From NCBI GenBank assembly GCA_029212785.1, contig JARGOG010000016.1:26659-76491 (forward strand): a stretch of DNA of 49,833 nt. Direction: 5' to 3'. This stretch comes from Thalassobaculaceae bacterium. GTDB taxonomy: Bacteria; Pseudomonadota; Alphaproteobacteria; Thalassobaculales; Thalassobaculaceae. Below the pieces are notes generated by a model. The model saw only the letters and a program-made list of their open reading frames with translations, searched no databases and was not told where the DNA came from. The translations under genes were made by a program, and so were the position numbers. Of this stretch, positions 35,649-44,589 are shown piece after piece (within the stretch, counting starts at the first letter, position 1; each line of letters opens with the position of its first letter).

Positions 35649-37055
35649 ATGGACTTGCCGCTCGCCATCGACCTGGCCCGCTTTCAGTTCGCCTTCACGG
35701 TGTCGTTCCACATCGTGTTCCCGGCCTTCTCCATCGGGCTGGCCTCGTATCTTGCCGTGCTCGAAGGGCTATGGCTGGCGACCGGCCGGCAGGTTTATAT
35801 CGACACGTTCCGCTATTGGCTGAAGATCTTCGCCGTCGCCTTTGGCATGGGTGTCGTCTCGGGCATCGTCATGAGCTACCAGTTCGGCACGAACTGGAGC
35901 GTGTTCTCCGACAAGACCGGCCCGGTGCTGGGCCCGCTGATGGGCTACGAGGTGCTGTCGGCGTTCTTCCTGGAGGCCGGATTCCTCGGCGTCATGCTGT
36001 TCGGCATGAAGCGGGTGGGCAAGGGCCTGCATTTCACCGCCACGCTGATGGTCGCCTTCGGGACCTTTTTCTCGGCGTTCTGGATTCTGAGCGTGAACAG
36101 CTGGATGCAGACCCCGGCCGGCTACGCCATCAACGAGGTCGGCCAGTTCGTGCCCGCCGACTGGTGGCAGGTGATCTTCAATCCTTCCTTCCCCTACCGG
36201 CTGGTGCACATGGTGCTGGCCGCCTATCTGACGACCGCCTTCGCCGTGGGCGCGGTCGGTGCGTTGCACCTGCTGCGGGACAGCGCCAATCGCCCCGCAC
36301 GGCTGATGTTCTCCATGGCGATGTGGATGGCGGCGATCGTCGCCCCGGTGCAGATCGTCGCCGGCGACATGCATGGGCTGAACACGCTGGAGCACCAGCC
36401 GGCCAAGATCGCTGCGATGGAGGGCCATTTCGAAACTCGGAGCGGCGCGCCGCTGTATCTGTTCGGCTGGCCCGACATGGAAGCGGGGGAGACCCGCTAC
36501 GCGATCGGCATTCCCAAGCTTGGCAGCCTGATCCTGACCCATGATCTGGATGGCGAACTCAAGGGCCTTAAGGATTGGCCGCGCGAGGACTGGCCGAACG
36601 CGCTGGTGCTGTTCTGGTCGTTCCGGGTGATGGTGGCGATCGGTATCGCGATGATGGTGGTCGGCTTCTGGGCGTCCTGGCGGCGCTGGCGTCAGACCCT
36701 GTACGAGCCGGGCTGGCTGCACCGCTGCGCATTGCTGATGGGGCCGTCCGGCTTCGTCGCCGTTCTCGCCGGGTGGATCACCACCGAAATGGGGCGTCAG
36801 CCCTACACGGTATACGGGCTGCTGCGCACCGTGGACTCGGCCTCGCCGATGGACGCGCCGGCGGTCGCGACCTCGCTGGCGGCTTTCGTCGTGGTCTACT
36901 TTCTGGTGTTCGGAGCCGGCGTCTATTACGTGCTGCGGGCGATGAACGGCGCGCCGCCCGACAATGAGCCGGGCCTCAATCCGGGCGAACCGATCCGGGC
37001 CGCCGGTGTCACGCCGGCCGCCGCCCTGGATCCCCGCCCGACAATTTCGGAGTGA
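35649..37055 (+). CDS. cioA: Cytochrome bd-type quinol oxidase subunit I (CioA type)
   Basis: A 468-residue, multi-helix inner-membrane subunit that oxidises quinol and carries the haems. The haem-ligand histidine H21 lies in VSFHIVFPAFS, the conserved glutamates in MGYEVLSAFFLEAGFLG, the second histidine region in PYRLVHMVLAAYL, and GWITTEMGRQPY is near the C-terminal part. The quinol loop is short, as in the cyanide-insensitive (Cio) branch, not the long-loop CydA of enterics. The ATG at 35649 follows GAGGAG. cioB begins five bases after the stop. This gives a high-affinity or cyanide-tolerant respiratory route. Unlike many bd loci there is no cydDC in view. Confidence 0.95.
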   Translation: MDLPLAIDLARFQFAFTVSFHIVFPAFSIGLASYLAVLEGLWLATGRQVYIDTFRYWLKIFAVAFGMGVVSGIVMSYQFGTNWSVFSDKTGPVLGPLMGYEVLSAFFLEAGFLGVMLFGMKRVGKGLHFTATLMVAFGTFFSAFWILSVNSWMQTPAGYAINEVGQFVPADWWQVIFNPSFPYRLVHMVLAAYLTTAFAVGAVGALHLLRDSANRPARLMFSMAMWMAAIVAPVQIVAGDMHGLNTLEHQPAKIAAMEGHFETRSGAPLYLFGWPDMEAGETRYAIGIPKLGSLILTHDLDGELKGLKDWPREDWPNALVLFWSFRVMVAIGIAMMVVGFWASWRRWRQTLYEPGWLHRCALLMGPSGFVAVLAGWITTEMGRQPYTVYGLLRTVDSASPMDAPAVATSLAAFVVVYFLVFGAGVYYVLRAMNGAPPDNEPGLNPGEPIRAAGVTPAAALDPRPTISE

Positions 37056-37060
37056 CGGCC

Positions 37061-38062
37061 ATGGAGATCGATCTTCCCCTGATCTGGGCGCTGCTGATCG
37101 CCACGGCGGTCCTCCTGTATGTTGTGCTCGACGGCTTCGACCTCGGCATCGGCCTGCTGTTCCCCTTCCTCGCGTCGGAGGAGGAGCGGGACGTGGCGAT
37201 GAACACCGTCGCCCCTGTCTGGGACGGCAACGAGACCTGGCTGGTGCTGGGCGGCGGCGGGCTGTTCGCCGTCTTTCCCCTGGCCTATGCGGTGGTGATG
37301 CCGGCCGTATACGCGCCGGTGACGGCGATGCTGCTGGGCCTCGTGTTCCGCGGCGTCGCCTTCGAGTTTCGCTGGAAGGTGACGCGGAAAGGGGTCTGGG
37401 ACTGGTCCTTCACCCTCGGCTCGCTCGCCGCCGCTTTCAGCCAGGGCATCATCCTGGGCGCGCTGGTTCAAGGGGTGGTGGTCGAGAACCGGGCCTATGC
37501 CGGCGGCTGGTGGGACTGGTTGACGCCGTTCAGCCTGCTCTGTGGCGTGGCGGTGGTGATCGGCTACGCGCTGCTCGGCGCCACTTGGCTGGTGATGAAG
37601 ACCGAGGGCGAAATCCGGGATCGGGCGTTCAGGTTGGCCTGGCCGGCGGCGATCGGCACGGTCGCCATGGTCGGTATCGTCAGTCTGTGGACGCCGTTCC
37701 TCGATCCGGTGTTCATGGAGCGCTGGTTCTCGCTGCCGGGGCTGTTCTGGGTCGCCCCGGTGCCGGTGCTCACCGCCCTGACGGTGGCGAGCCTGGGGAT
37801 CGGCCTGCTGCGCCGGCGCGACATCCAACCGTTCCTGTCGGCGCAGATCCTGTTCGTGCTGTGCTTCGTCGGCCTCGGGATCAGTTTCTACCCGAACATC
37901 GTCCCGCCCTCGGTATCGATCCATGATGCCGCGGCGCCGGACGAGAGCCTGAGCTTCCTGCTGGTCGGCACTGTTGTCCTCCTGCCAATCATCCTGGCCT
38001 ACACCGCCTATTCCTACAGCGTGTTCCGGGGCAAGGTCCGGGCGGGCGAGGGCTACCATTGA
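37061..38062 (+). CDS. cioB: Cytochrome bd-type quinol oxidase subunit II (CioB type)
   Basis: A 333-residue membrane subunit that partners CioA. The N-terminal pattern LLYVVLDGFDLGIGLLFPF, then APVWDGNETWLVLGGGGLFAVFP, is highly conserved in CydB/CioB. About eight to nine membrane helices are apparent. I start at the ATG at 37061 (MEIDLPLIWA), eight bases after a GGAG that lies at the end of cioA. A GTG nine bases earlier overlaps the cioA stop and is a weaker alternative. The stop codon is shared in a TTGA with a small downstream gene. The protein is complete. Confidence 0.95.
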   Translation: MEIDLPLIWALLIATAVLLYVVLDGFDLGIGLLFPFLASEEERDVAMNTVAPVWDGNETWLVLGGGGLFAVFPLAYAVVMPAVYAPVTAMLLGLVFRGVAFEFRWKVTRKGVWDWSFTLGSLAAAFSQGIILGALVQGVVVENRAYAGGWWDWLTPFSLLCGVAVVIGYALLGATWLVMKTEGEIRDRAFRLAWPAAIGTVAMVGIVSLWTPFLDPVFMERWFSLPGLFWVAPVPVLTALTVASLGIGLLRRRDIQPFLSAQILFVLCFVGLGISFYPNIVPPSVSIHDAAAPDESLSFLLVGTVVLLPIILAYTAYSYSVFRGKVRAGEGYH

Positions 38063-38187
38063 GGGGCGGCGGCGAAAGGCCGGGCGGCCCGCTGCGGCGC
38101 CTCGTCTGGTTCGTCGCGCTCTGGGCCGGCGGGGTGCTGACGGTCGCGGCGGTCGGCTTCGTGATCAAGCTCGTGCTGGTGCCCTGA
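38059..38187 (+). CDS. DUF2474-like small membrane subunit of the bd oxidase, TTG start
   Basis: A 42-residue gene easily missed because it starts with TTG. The TTG at 38059-38061 overlaps the cioB TGA (TTGA), and GAGGG lies six bases before it. The product is basic at the N-terminus (MRGGGERPGGPLRRLVWFVA) and then a single membrane helix (LWAGGVLTVAAVGFVIKLVL), ending in VP. This is the layout of DUF2474 proteins, which follow cioAB in many proteobacteria and play a CydX-like accessory role in bd oxidases. The family call rests on position, size and the R-W-F-helix pattern. Confidence 0.75.
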   Translation: MRGGGERPGGPLRRLVWFVALWAGGVLTVAAVGFVIKLVLVP

Positions 38188-38219
38188 CAGCTCAACGCCT
38201 ATACCGGTAACCGGGTCCA

Positions 38220-38235
38220 ATTTGTAAAGACAAAT
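38220..38235. promoter_or_regulatory. HutC-like operator before hutC
   Basis: ATTTGT-AAAG-ACAAAT is a perfect 6+6 inverted repeat whose last base is three bases before the hutC GTG. It resembles the TTGTATATACAA-type sites bound by HutC and matches the half-sites of the operator at 42259-42268. Autorepression of hutC is inferred. Confidence 0.6.
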
Positions 38236-38238
38236 GCC

Positions 38239-38937
38239 GTGGCGGATACGCCGATCTATCAGTTGGTCAAGGATGCGCTGCGGGCCCGGATCGAGTCCGG
38301 GGCGCTGGTCACCGGCGACATGGTGCCGGGCGAGGAGCAGCTTGCCGCCGATTTCAACTGCTCGCGCCTGACCGCCCACCGGGCGCTGCGGGAATTGGCT
38401 GACGAGGGGCTGGTGGTGCGCAAGCGTCGGGCCGGGACCCAGGTCGCCGCGCGCGGCAGCGGAGTCCTGATCCGCATCCCGTCGGTGCGCGAGGAGATCG
38501 AGGGCAGGGGCGTTGCCTATCGCTACGAACTGCTCGCCTGCCGTCACGCGGTACCGGGGGCGGCGATCTCCGAGGCCCTGTCGGTCGACGCCAAGGGGCG
38601 TCACCTGAATGTGGTCGGCCGGCACTGGGCGGGGAACCGGGTCTTCCAGCACGACACCCGCTGGATCAATCTGATCCAGGTTCCGGCTGCGTTGGAGGCG
38701 GATTTCTCAACCGTCAGCGCCAACCAGTGGCTGCTGGAGAATGTGCCGTCTTCGAGCGTCGACCACGAGATCTCCGCCCTGGCCGCCGACGCGCGTGCCG
38801 CGACGGCGCTGGAGGTCGAGCCCGGCACCGCCCTGCTGCGGATCGAGCGGGTGTCGCATCTCGGCCAGAACGCGATCACCCATGCCGCCATGCTGCATCC
38901 GGGTGCGCTGTTCTCGCTGAAGTCGGAGCGGCGGTAG
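38239..38937 (+). CDS. hutC: GntR-family histidine utilisation repressor HutC
   Basis: A 232-residue regulator. Residues about 5-72 are a GntR winged helix-turn-helix (IYQLVKDALRARIESG; FNCSRLTAHRALRELADEGL). Residues 90-230 are a UTRA ligand domain that in HutC binds urocanate. The C-terminal ITHAAMLHPGALFSL matches the family ending. The GTG at 38239 is chosen because the frame then begins MADTPIYQLV, right before the first helix. It converges with hutU (24 bases between stops), so it can control the hutH-hutU operon and itself through the operators at 42259 and 38220. The hut context makes HutC more likely than another UTRA regulator. Confidence 0.88.
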   Translation: MADTPIYQLVKDALRARIESGALVTGDMVPGEEQLAADFNCSRLTAHRALRELADEGLVVRKRRAGTQVAARGSGVLIRIPSVREEIEGRGVAYRYELLACRHAVPGAAISEALSVDAKGRHLNVVGRHWAGNRVFQHDTRWINLIQVPAALEADFSTVSANQWLLENVPSSSVDHEISALAADARAATALEVEPGTALLRIERVSHLGQNAITHAAMLHPGALFSLKSERR

Positions 38938-38961
38938 GGGAGCGGCGCGGTACCGGCCCGG

Positions 38962-40632
38962 CTACTCGCCCAATATCCCCGGCAGCCGCAACTGGTGCTC
39001 CCGCGCGCATTCGACCGCGATCTCATAGCCCGCATCGGCATGGCGCATCACGCCGCTGGCCGGATCGTTCCAGAGCACGCGTTCGAGCCGCCGGTCCGCC
39101 GCCTCGGTGCCGTCGCAGCAGATCACCATGCCGGCATGCTGGCTGAAGCCGATGCCGACGCCGCCGCCGTGATGCAGGCTGACCCAGGTGGCGCCAGAGG
39201 CGGTGTTCAGCAGGGCGTTCAGCAATGGCCAGTCCGAGACCGCATCGCTGCCGTCCTTCATCGCTTCGGTCTCGCGGTTCGGACTGGCGACCGAGCCGCT
39301 GTCCAGATGGTCGCGGCCGATCACCACGGGCGCCTTCAGCTCGCCGCTGCGCACCATCGCGTTGAAGGCGAGGCCGAGCTTGTGCCGCACGCCGAGTCCG
39401 ACCCAGCAGATCCGCGCCGGCAAGCCCTGGAAGCTGATCCGCTCGCGGGCCATGTCGAGCCATTGGTGCAGATGCGGGTCGTCGACCAGTTCCTTCACCT
39501 TGGCGTCGGTCTTGTAGATATCTTCCGGGTCGCCGGACAGTGCGCACCAGCGGAACGGACCGATGCCGCGGCAGAACAGCGGGCGGATATAGGCCGGCAC
39601 GAAACCGGGAAAGGCGAAGGCGTTCTCCAACCCTTCCTCCAGCGCCACCTGGCGGATGTTGTTGCCGTAATCGAGTGTCGGCACGCCGGCGTTCCAGAAG
39701 TCGACCATCGCCGCCACATGCTCCTTCATCGAGGCACGGGCGGCCCTCTCGACCTCCTTCGGGGCGGTCTCGCGCTTGTCCCGCCATTCGGCGACACTCC
39801 AGCCCTTGGGCAGATAGCCGTTGATCGGGTCGTGGGCGCTGGTCTGGTCGGTGACGATGTCCGGGCGTACGCCGCGCCGAACCAAATCCGGGAACACGTC
39901 CGCGGCGTTGCCGATCAGGGCGACCGACTTGGCCTCACCCGCCTCGGTCCAACGCGCGATCATCGCCAGCGCCTCGTCCAGCGAATGGGTCTTCTCGTCC
40001 ACATATCCGGTGCGCAGGCGGAAATCGGCGCGGGTCTCATCGCATTCGACGGCGAGGCAGCAGGCGCCGGCGAAGACGGCGGCCAGCGGCTGCGCGCCGC
40101 CCATGCCGCCGAGGCCGCCGGTCAGGATCCAGCGACCCTTCAGGTCACCGCCATAGTGCTGGCGACCGGCTTCGACGAAGGTCTCGTAGGTGCCCTGAAC
40201 GATCCCCTGGGAGCCGATATAGATCCAGGAGCCGGCCGTCATCTGGCCGTACATCATGAGCCCCTTGCGATCGAGCTCGTTGAAATGGTCCCAGGTCGCC
40301 CAGTGCGGCACGATGTTGGAATTGGCGATCAGCACCCGCGGCGCGTCGGCATGGGTGCGGAAGATGCCGACCGGCTTGCCCGACTGCACCAGCAGGGTCT
40401 CGTCATCCTCCAGGCTCTTCAGGCTGGCGACGATGCGGTCGAAATCTTCCCAGGTGCGCGCCGCCCGGCCGATGCCGCCATAAACCACCAGCTCGTGCGG
40501 GTTTTCGGCGACGTCGGGATGCAGGTTGTTCATCAGCATCCGCATCGGCGCCTCGGTCAGCCAGGACTTGGCGGTGATCTCGGTGCCGGTGGCGGGATAG
40601 ACGTCGCGGATGTTGTGGCGGGCGTTGGTCAT
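38962..40632 (-). CDS. hutU: Urocanate hydratase HutU
   Basis: A 556-residue urocanase, the second step of histidine degradation (urocanate to imidazolonepropionate), an NAD-dependent cytoplasmic enzyme. Seen features are the N-terminal [20 protein letters not shown], the NAD-binding [13 protein letters not shown], and the highly conserved [17 protein letters not shown]. Length equals the usual 555-560. The ATG at 40632 has GGAGGT seven bases upstream. The same frame stays open far upstream through hutH on the wrong reading; this extension is not coding. It is 32 bases downstream of hutH in one operon. hutI and hutG or hutF are not in the window. Confidence 0.97.
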   Translation of the reverse strand: MTNARHNIRDVYPATGTEITAKSWLTEAPMRMLMNNLHPDVAENPHELVVYGGIGRAARTWEDFDRIVASLKSLEDDETLLVQSGKPVGIFRTHADAPRVLIANSNIVPHWATWDHFNELDRKGLMMYGQMTAGSWIYIGSQGIVQGTYETFVEAGRQHYGGDLKGRWILTGGLGGMGGAQPLAAVFAGACCLAVECDETRADFRLRTGYVDEKTHSLDEALAMIARWTEAGEAKSVALIGNAADVFPDLVRRGVRPDIVTDQTSAHDPINGYLPKGWSVAEWRDKRETAPKEVERAARASMKEHVAAMVDFWNAGVPTLDYGNNIRQVALEEGLENAFAFPGFVPAYIRPLFCRGIGPFRWCALSGDPEDIYKTDAKVKELVDDPHLHQWLDMARERISFQGLPARICWVGLGVRHKLGLAFNAMVRSGELKAPVVIGRDHLDSGSVASPNRETEAMKDGSDAVSDWPLLNALLNTASGATWVSLHHGGGVGIGFSQHAGMVICCDGTEAADRRLERVLWNDPASGVMRHADAGYEIAVECAREHQLRLPGILGE

Positions 40633-40664
40633 GGCAGCACCTCCAGATGCGGGTGAGGGGCGGA

Positions 40665-42188
40665 TCAGGTGACGGGAAGGTCGACGGCGTCGGTCAGGAT
40701 GCCGTCGGCGACCAGGGCCGCCGCCGCTTCGATGTCGGGCGCGAGCATGCGGTCCTCGACGACGGCCGGGATCCGGGCCCGCACGCGGGTCATGGTTTCC
40801 TGCAGCGCCGGGCTGGTCCGCAGCGGCGCGCGGAACTCGATGCCCTGGGCGGCGCACATCAGCTCCACGCCCAGGATCACGTTCAGGTTGGCGTTCATCT
40901 TCGCCAGCCGCCGCGCGCCATGGGCGGCCATGCTCACATGGTCCTCCTGATTGGCGGAGGTCGGCGTGGAATCCGTGGTGCACGGATTGGCCATGTGCTT
41001 GTTCTCGCTCATCAGTGCGGCGGTCGTCACCTCGGCGATCATCAGACCGGAGTTCAGCCCCGGGTCGGGTGTGAGGAAAGGCGGCAGGTCGAAGCTGAGG
41101 GTCGGGTCTACCATCAGAGCGACCCGGCGCTGGGCAATGGCGCCGATCTCGGCGACGGCCAGCGCGATCTGGTCGGCGGCGAAACCGACCGGCTCGGCGT
41201 GGAAATTGCCGCCGGAGACGATCAGCCCCTCGGCGACCAGCACCAGCGGGTTGTCGGTGACCGCATTGGCCTCGATCTCCAGGGTGCGCCCGGCGAAGCG
41301 CAGCAGGTCGATGGCGGCCCCGGTCACCTGGGCCTGGCAGCGGATGCAATAGGGGTCCTGGACCCGGGTGTCGCCCTCGCGGTGGCTCTCGCGGATCTCG
41401 CTGCCGGCCATGAGGAACGACTGGGCGCGGGCGACGTCGATCTGGCCGCGATGTCCGCGCAGGGTGTGGATCGCGTCGACCAGTGGCGCCGTCGAGCCCA
41501 TGATCGCGTCGGTCGACAGGGATGACGAGACGATGGCGGCACGGGCGTTGCGCCAGGCACGGAACAGGCCGGTGAGGGCAAGCGCCGTGGAGAACTGCGT
41601 GCCGTTGATCAGCGCCAGCCCCTCCTTGGCTCCGAGCACGATCGGGGCGAGGCCGGCGCGTTTCAGCGCTTCCGCTGCCGGCAGGATCTCGCCGGCGTGG
41701 ACGGCACTGCCTTCGCCGATCATCGCGGCGGCCATATGGGCCAGCGGCGCCAGGTCGCCCGACGCGCCGACCGAACCCTGATCCGGGACCACCGGGGTCA
41801 CGCCGGCGCCCAACATGTCCTGGATCAGCGTCACCGTGCTCCACGGCACGCCCGACGCCCCGCGCCCCAGCGACAGCAGTTTCAGCGCCATCATCAGCCG
41901 GGTGGTCGCCGCATCCAGGGTGTCGCCGACGCCACAGCAATGGCTGAGGATCAGGTTGCGCTGCAGGGTGGCGGTGTCCTGCGGTCGGATCTTGACCGAC
42001 GCCAGCTTGCCGAAGCCGGTATTCACGCCATAGACCGCCGCATCTTCCGACGCCGCCTTGCGCACCAGGGCGGCGGCCGCCTCGACTCCCGGACGGGCGG
42101 CAGGGTCGAGGGCGATCGGCACTGTGCTGCGCCAGATCGCCTCCAGCGTGTCGAGGGTTGCCTTGCCGGGTATCAGCGTGATGGTCAT
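40665..42188 (-). CDS. hutH: Histidine ammonia-lyase HutH
   Basis: A 507-residue histidase converting histidine to urocanate and ammonia, the first step of the hut pathway. The self-formed MIO cofactor comes from Ala142-Ser143-Gly144 in [15 protein letters not shown], numbered as in the Pseudomonas enzyme. Other conserved parts are [13 protein letters not shown] near 51-63 and [13 protein letters not shown] near the C-terminal third. The start ATG follows GGAGG at a good distance. It is first in the operon, with hutU after it. The operator at 42259-42268, about 70 bases upstream, suggests repression by HutC and induction by urocanate. Confidence 0.97.
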   Translation of the reverse strand: MTITLIPGKATLDTLEAIWRSTVPIALDPAARPGVEAAAALVRKAASEDAAVYGVNTGFGKLASVKIRPQDTATLQRNLILSHCCGVGDTLDAATTRLMMALKLLSLGRGASGVPWSTVTLIQDMLGAGVTPVVPDQGSVGASGDLAPLAHMAAAMIGEGSAVHAGEILPAAEALKRAGLAPIVLGAKEGLALINGTQFSTALALTGLFRAWRNARAAIVSSSLSTDAIMGSTAPLVDAIHTLRGHRGQIDVARAQSFLMAGSEIRESHREGDTRVQDPYCIRCQAQVTGAAIDLLRFAGRTLEIEANAVTDNPLVLVAEGLIVSGGNFHAEPVGFAADQIALAVAEIGAIAQRRVALMVDPTLSFDLPPFLTPDPGLNSGLMIAEVTTAALMSENKHMANPCTTDSTPTSANQEDHVSMAAHGARRLAKMNANLNVILGVELMCAAQGIEFRAPLRTSPALQETMTRVRARIPAVVEDRMLAPDIEAAAALVADGILTDAVDLPVT

Positions 42189-42255
42189 GACCTGCCTCCA
42201 AACCCCAGAGGGGACGCGGTGCGCCCGTCATCGTGAATTTAGATCACGGCTGTAA

Positions 42256-42271
42256 TTATGTATATACAATT
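42256..42271. promoter_or_regulatory. HutC operator/promoter of the hutH-hutU operon
   Basis: A perfect palindrome TGTATATACA (42259-42268) lies inside an AT-rich stretch about 70 bases upstream of hutH. This is the core of known HutC sites. Read leftward, TTGTAT can serve as a -35 element, so bound repressor would cover the promoter. The repressor assignment is inferred from hutC in the same cluster. Confidence 0.75.
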
Positions 42272-42287
42272 AAGCGATCCATTCACC

Positions 42288-42351
42288 GTCATCCCGAACG
42301 TGCTTCGGGACGGGTGTGCGGATGCGAGGCCCGAACCAGGGTCGGGATGAC
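42288..42351. repeat. REP-like palindromic element between hutH and the SDR gene
   Basis: The ends GTCATCCCGA and TCGGGATGAC are perfect 10-bp inverted repeats enclosing about 44 bases. Inside the left arm CCCGAA-CGTGC-TTCGGG can form a second hairpin. Such GTCATCCCG...CGGGATGAC elements are common dispersed repeats in alphaproteobacteria. I saw no other copy in this window. It could also terminate transcription from the SDR gene. Confidence 0.65.
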
Positions 42352-42370
42352 AGGCGAGGGGTTGGGGCGC

Positions 42371-43165
42371 TTATCCGATCTTCATATGGTGACCGCCATC
42401 GACCGGCAGGCAGATGCCGTTGATGTATTTCGCCTCGTCGCTGGCCAGGAACAGGGCGGCATGGGCGACGTCCCAGGCGTCGCCCATCTTACCGGTGGGT
42501 GATTTGGCGTCGCGCTGACGGATCATCTCGTCGGCATCGGCGTATTGACCGGCGATCTGGTTGCGGATCAGCGGGGTGTCCATCAGGCCCGGCATGATGA
42601 CGTTGGCGCGGATGCCCTGGGCCGCATATTGCAGGGCGAGGCCGACGGTCAGCTGGTTCAAACCGCCCTTGGAGGCGTAGTAGCTGGCATAGGGGTAACC
42701 GACATAGCGGAACCCGGCGATCGAGGAGACGTTGACGATCGCCCCGCGTCCGGCCTCCAGCATCACCGGCAGCACATGCTTGCAGGCGAGGAATACACCG
42801 GTGAGGTTGACGTCCATCACCCGGTGCCAATCCTCCTCCGACAGTTCGATCGGGCCGCCCATCTTGGCGATGCCGACATTGTTATGGAGGATGTCGATCC
42901 CACCCCAGCGCGCAACCATGCGCGCGGTGACGCCGGCGACCTGATCGGAAACGGTGACGTCGCAGGCCTCGGCGACCGCGGTACCGCCTTCGCCTTCGAT
43001 GATGGAGGCGGTCTGCGCCGCCGCGTCGGCGTTCACGTCGATGCAGGTGACCGTCGCCCCTTCGCGCGCGAACAGCACGGCCGTCGCCTTGCCGTTGCCC
43101 CAGCCCGGACCGGACGACCCGGCCCCCATCACCAGCGCACGCTTGCCTTCCAGCCGTCCGGCCAT
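42371..43165 (-). CDS. Short-chain dehydrogenase/reductase (SDR)
   Basis: A 264-residue classical SDR oxidoreductase, NAD(P)-dependent, substrate unknown. The Rossmann motif is unusual: GAGSSGPGWGNGKA near 14-27 instead of plain TGxxxGIG. The rest is canonical: HNNVG near 94, Asn120 in MDVNLTG, Ser147/148 in NVSSIAG, and Tyr162/Lys166 in SYYASKGG. The C-terminal NGICLPVDGGHHMKIG is typical. An acidic Asp near 43 (CIDVNADAA) suggests NAD preference. The ATG at 43165 has GGGAGG six bases upstream. It is divergent from a membrane protein gene, with a 95-base gap. It is not part of the hut operon, being separated by the REP-like element. Confidence 0.9.
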   Translation of the reverse strand: MAGRLEGKRALVMGAGSSGPGWGNGKATAVLFAREGATVTCIDVNADAAAQTASIIEGEGGTAVAEACDVTVSDQVAGVTARMVARWGGIDILHNNVGIAKMGGPIELSEEDWHRVMDVNLTGVFLACKHVLPVMLEAGRGAIVNVSSIAGFRYVGYPYASYYASKGGLNQLTVGLALQYAAQGIRANVIMPGLMDTPLIRNQIAGQYADADEMIRQRDAKSPTGKMGDAWDVAHAALFLASDEAKYINGICLPVDGGHHMKIG

Positions 43166-43260
43166 CCGATCCTCCCTGACAGTGCCGCTTGGCGGGGTTC
43201 GGATCCCTGCGGCTTGTTGCTCCGTTGCCTTGGCGGTGACTTTGAGCGACCGTCTTGCGG

Positions 43261-44589
43261 ATGACAATCTCCGCTCTGAACCGACACTGGCGCCCGCCCG
43301 TCCTCCTGGCGATCTGGCTTTCCGCGCTGGTGCTCCTCTGGGTCGATATCGAATGGCTGCACACCGCCGCTTCGGTGAGCCTCGGGGGCGTGGTCGTGCT
43401 CTCGCTGCTGGACGCGCGGCGCGAGACGCTAGCGGTGTTCGCGCTGATCGCCGCCCTGGGCGGCGCGCTGCTATGGGCCGGTGCCGATGCGGATGAGATG
43501 CTGCGTGGGCTGGACCGCACGCTGATCTTCGCCGGCATGCTGCCGACCCTGGCGATGACCCGGACCATCGCCCGCGGCCTGCCGGCGGTGCGGACGGCCC
43601 AGCACCGGATCGCCTCGCTGCCGGAACGGCTGTCCGGGATCGGCCTGCTGTTCGGTGCCCATGCGTTCGGCGCCGTGCTGAATACCGGGTCCTTCGCGTT
43701 CATGGCCTCGGTCATTCCCGACAGTGCCGGGGAGAAGCAACGCCGGTCCTCGGCGCTGGCGTCCCTGCGCGGGATGAACACCGTCGCGCTCTATTCGCCG
43801 TTCCTGGTCGGGTTCGCGGTCGCCTACACCTACGTGCCTGAGGTTCCGGTCTGGCAGGTCTTCCTGCTGGGTGGTTCGATGGCCGTGTGCGGACTGATCA
43901 TCTCGCTGCTGATCTTCGCCCGGCCGCTCAGCTTCGACGCCGTGCGTCAGGGGCTGAACTGCCTGGCCCCGATCGGTCTGCTGATGGCCGTGGTCGGCGG
44001 GCTGGTGATCGCCACCTCGCAGATCTTCCCGATCAGCACGCTTGGCGCGGTGCTGATGGTGATGCCGATCCTCTGCGCCATCCATCTGTTCCAGCGGCCG
44101 CACCGCATCACCGAGGTCTATGAGGAAACCAAGGCGTCGATGTCGACCATGGGCGACGACCTGCTGATCGTGTCGACCTCCCTGGTGCTGGGCACCCTGG
44201 CGGAGACCGCGCCGCCGATCCTCGACGTGATGGCGCCGTGGATCGGCTCCCACCTGCCGACCTGGGCGGTGTTCTCGGCGGTGGCGGGGTCGATGGTGCT
44301 GTTCGCCATCATCGGCGTGCATCCGATGATCACCGGTACGGTCATGATGGTGGCGGTCACCAGCAGCGACCTGCCGGTGGCCCATCTGCCGCTGATGACG
44401 GCGATGCTGTTCGGCTGGGGCATGGGGGCGATGAGCTCGATCAGTTCGCTGACCGTGGTGACCGCCGGACGACTGTTCACGGTGAAGCCGCTGAGCCTCG
44501 CGCTCAGCCCGAACCTGATCTATGTCGGGCTGTTCTTCATCTTCACCATGTCGGTGCTGACCGTCCTGAACGCCCTGATGGTCGGCTAG
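43261..44589 (+). CDS. Polytopic membrane protein, putative transporter
   Basis: A 442-residue integral membrane protein with roughly ten to twelve hydrophobic helices (for example LLAIWLSALVLLWVDI near the start and FFIFTMSVLTVLNALMV at the end). The segment IGVHPMITGTVMMVAV, with FGWGMGAMSSISSLTVVTAG after it, looks like paired re-entrant or core helices of ion-coupled carriers such as the ArsB/citrate/NhaD superfamily. I cannot assign it to a named family. The start at ATG 43261 has a poor ribosome site; a TTG six bases earlier is in frame. It is divergent from the SDR gene and its stop overlaps that of the EamA gene by four bases. Confidence 0.75.
   Translation: MTISALNRHWRPPVLLAIWLSALVLLWVDIEWLHTAASVSLGGVVVLSLLDARRETLAVFALIAALGGALLWAGADADEMLRGLDRTLIFAGMLPTLAMTRTIARGLPAVRTAQHRIASLPERLSGIGLLFGAHAFGAVLNTGSFAFMASVIPDSAGEKQRRSSALASLRGMNTVALYSPFLVGFAVAYTYVPEVPVWQVFLLGGSMAVCGLIISLLIFARPLSFDAVRQGLNCLAPIGLLMAVVGGLVIATSQIFPISTLGAVLMVMPILCAIHLFQRPHRITEVYEETKASMSTMGDDLLIVSTSLVLGTLAETAPPILDVMAPWIGSHLPTWAVFSAVAGSMVLFAIIGVHPMITGTVMMVAVTSSDLPVAHLPLMTAMLFGWGMGAMSSISSLTVVTAGRLFTVKPLSLALSPNLIYVGLFFIFTMSVLTVLNALMVG

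Noticed and set aside
40633-42231. Upstream extension of the hutU frame, giving an apparent 1089-residue protein covering hutH
   Set aside because: The extra 533 residues are Arg/Gly/Pro-rich nonsense lying on the hutH coding strand in another frame. HutU begins normally at 40632 with a strong ribosome site.
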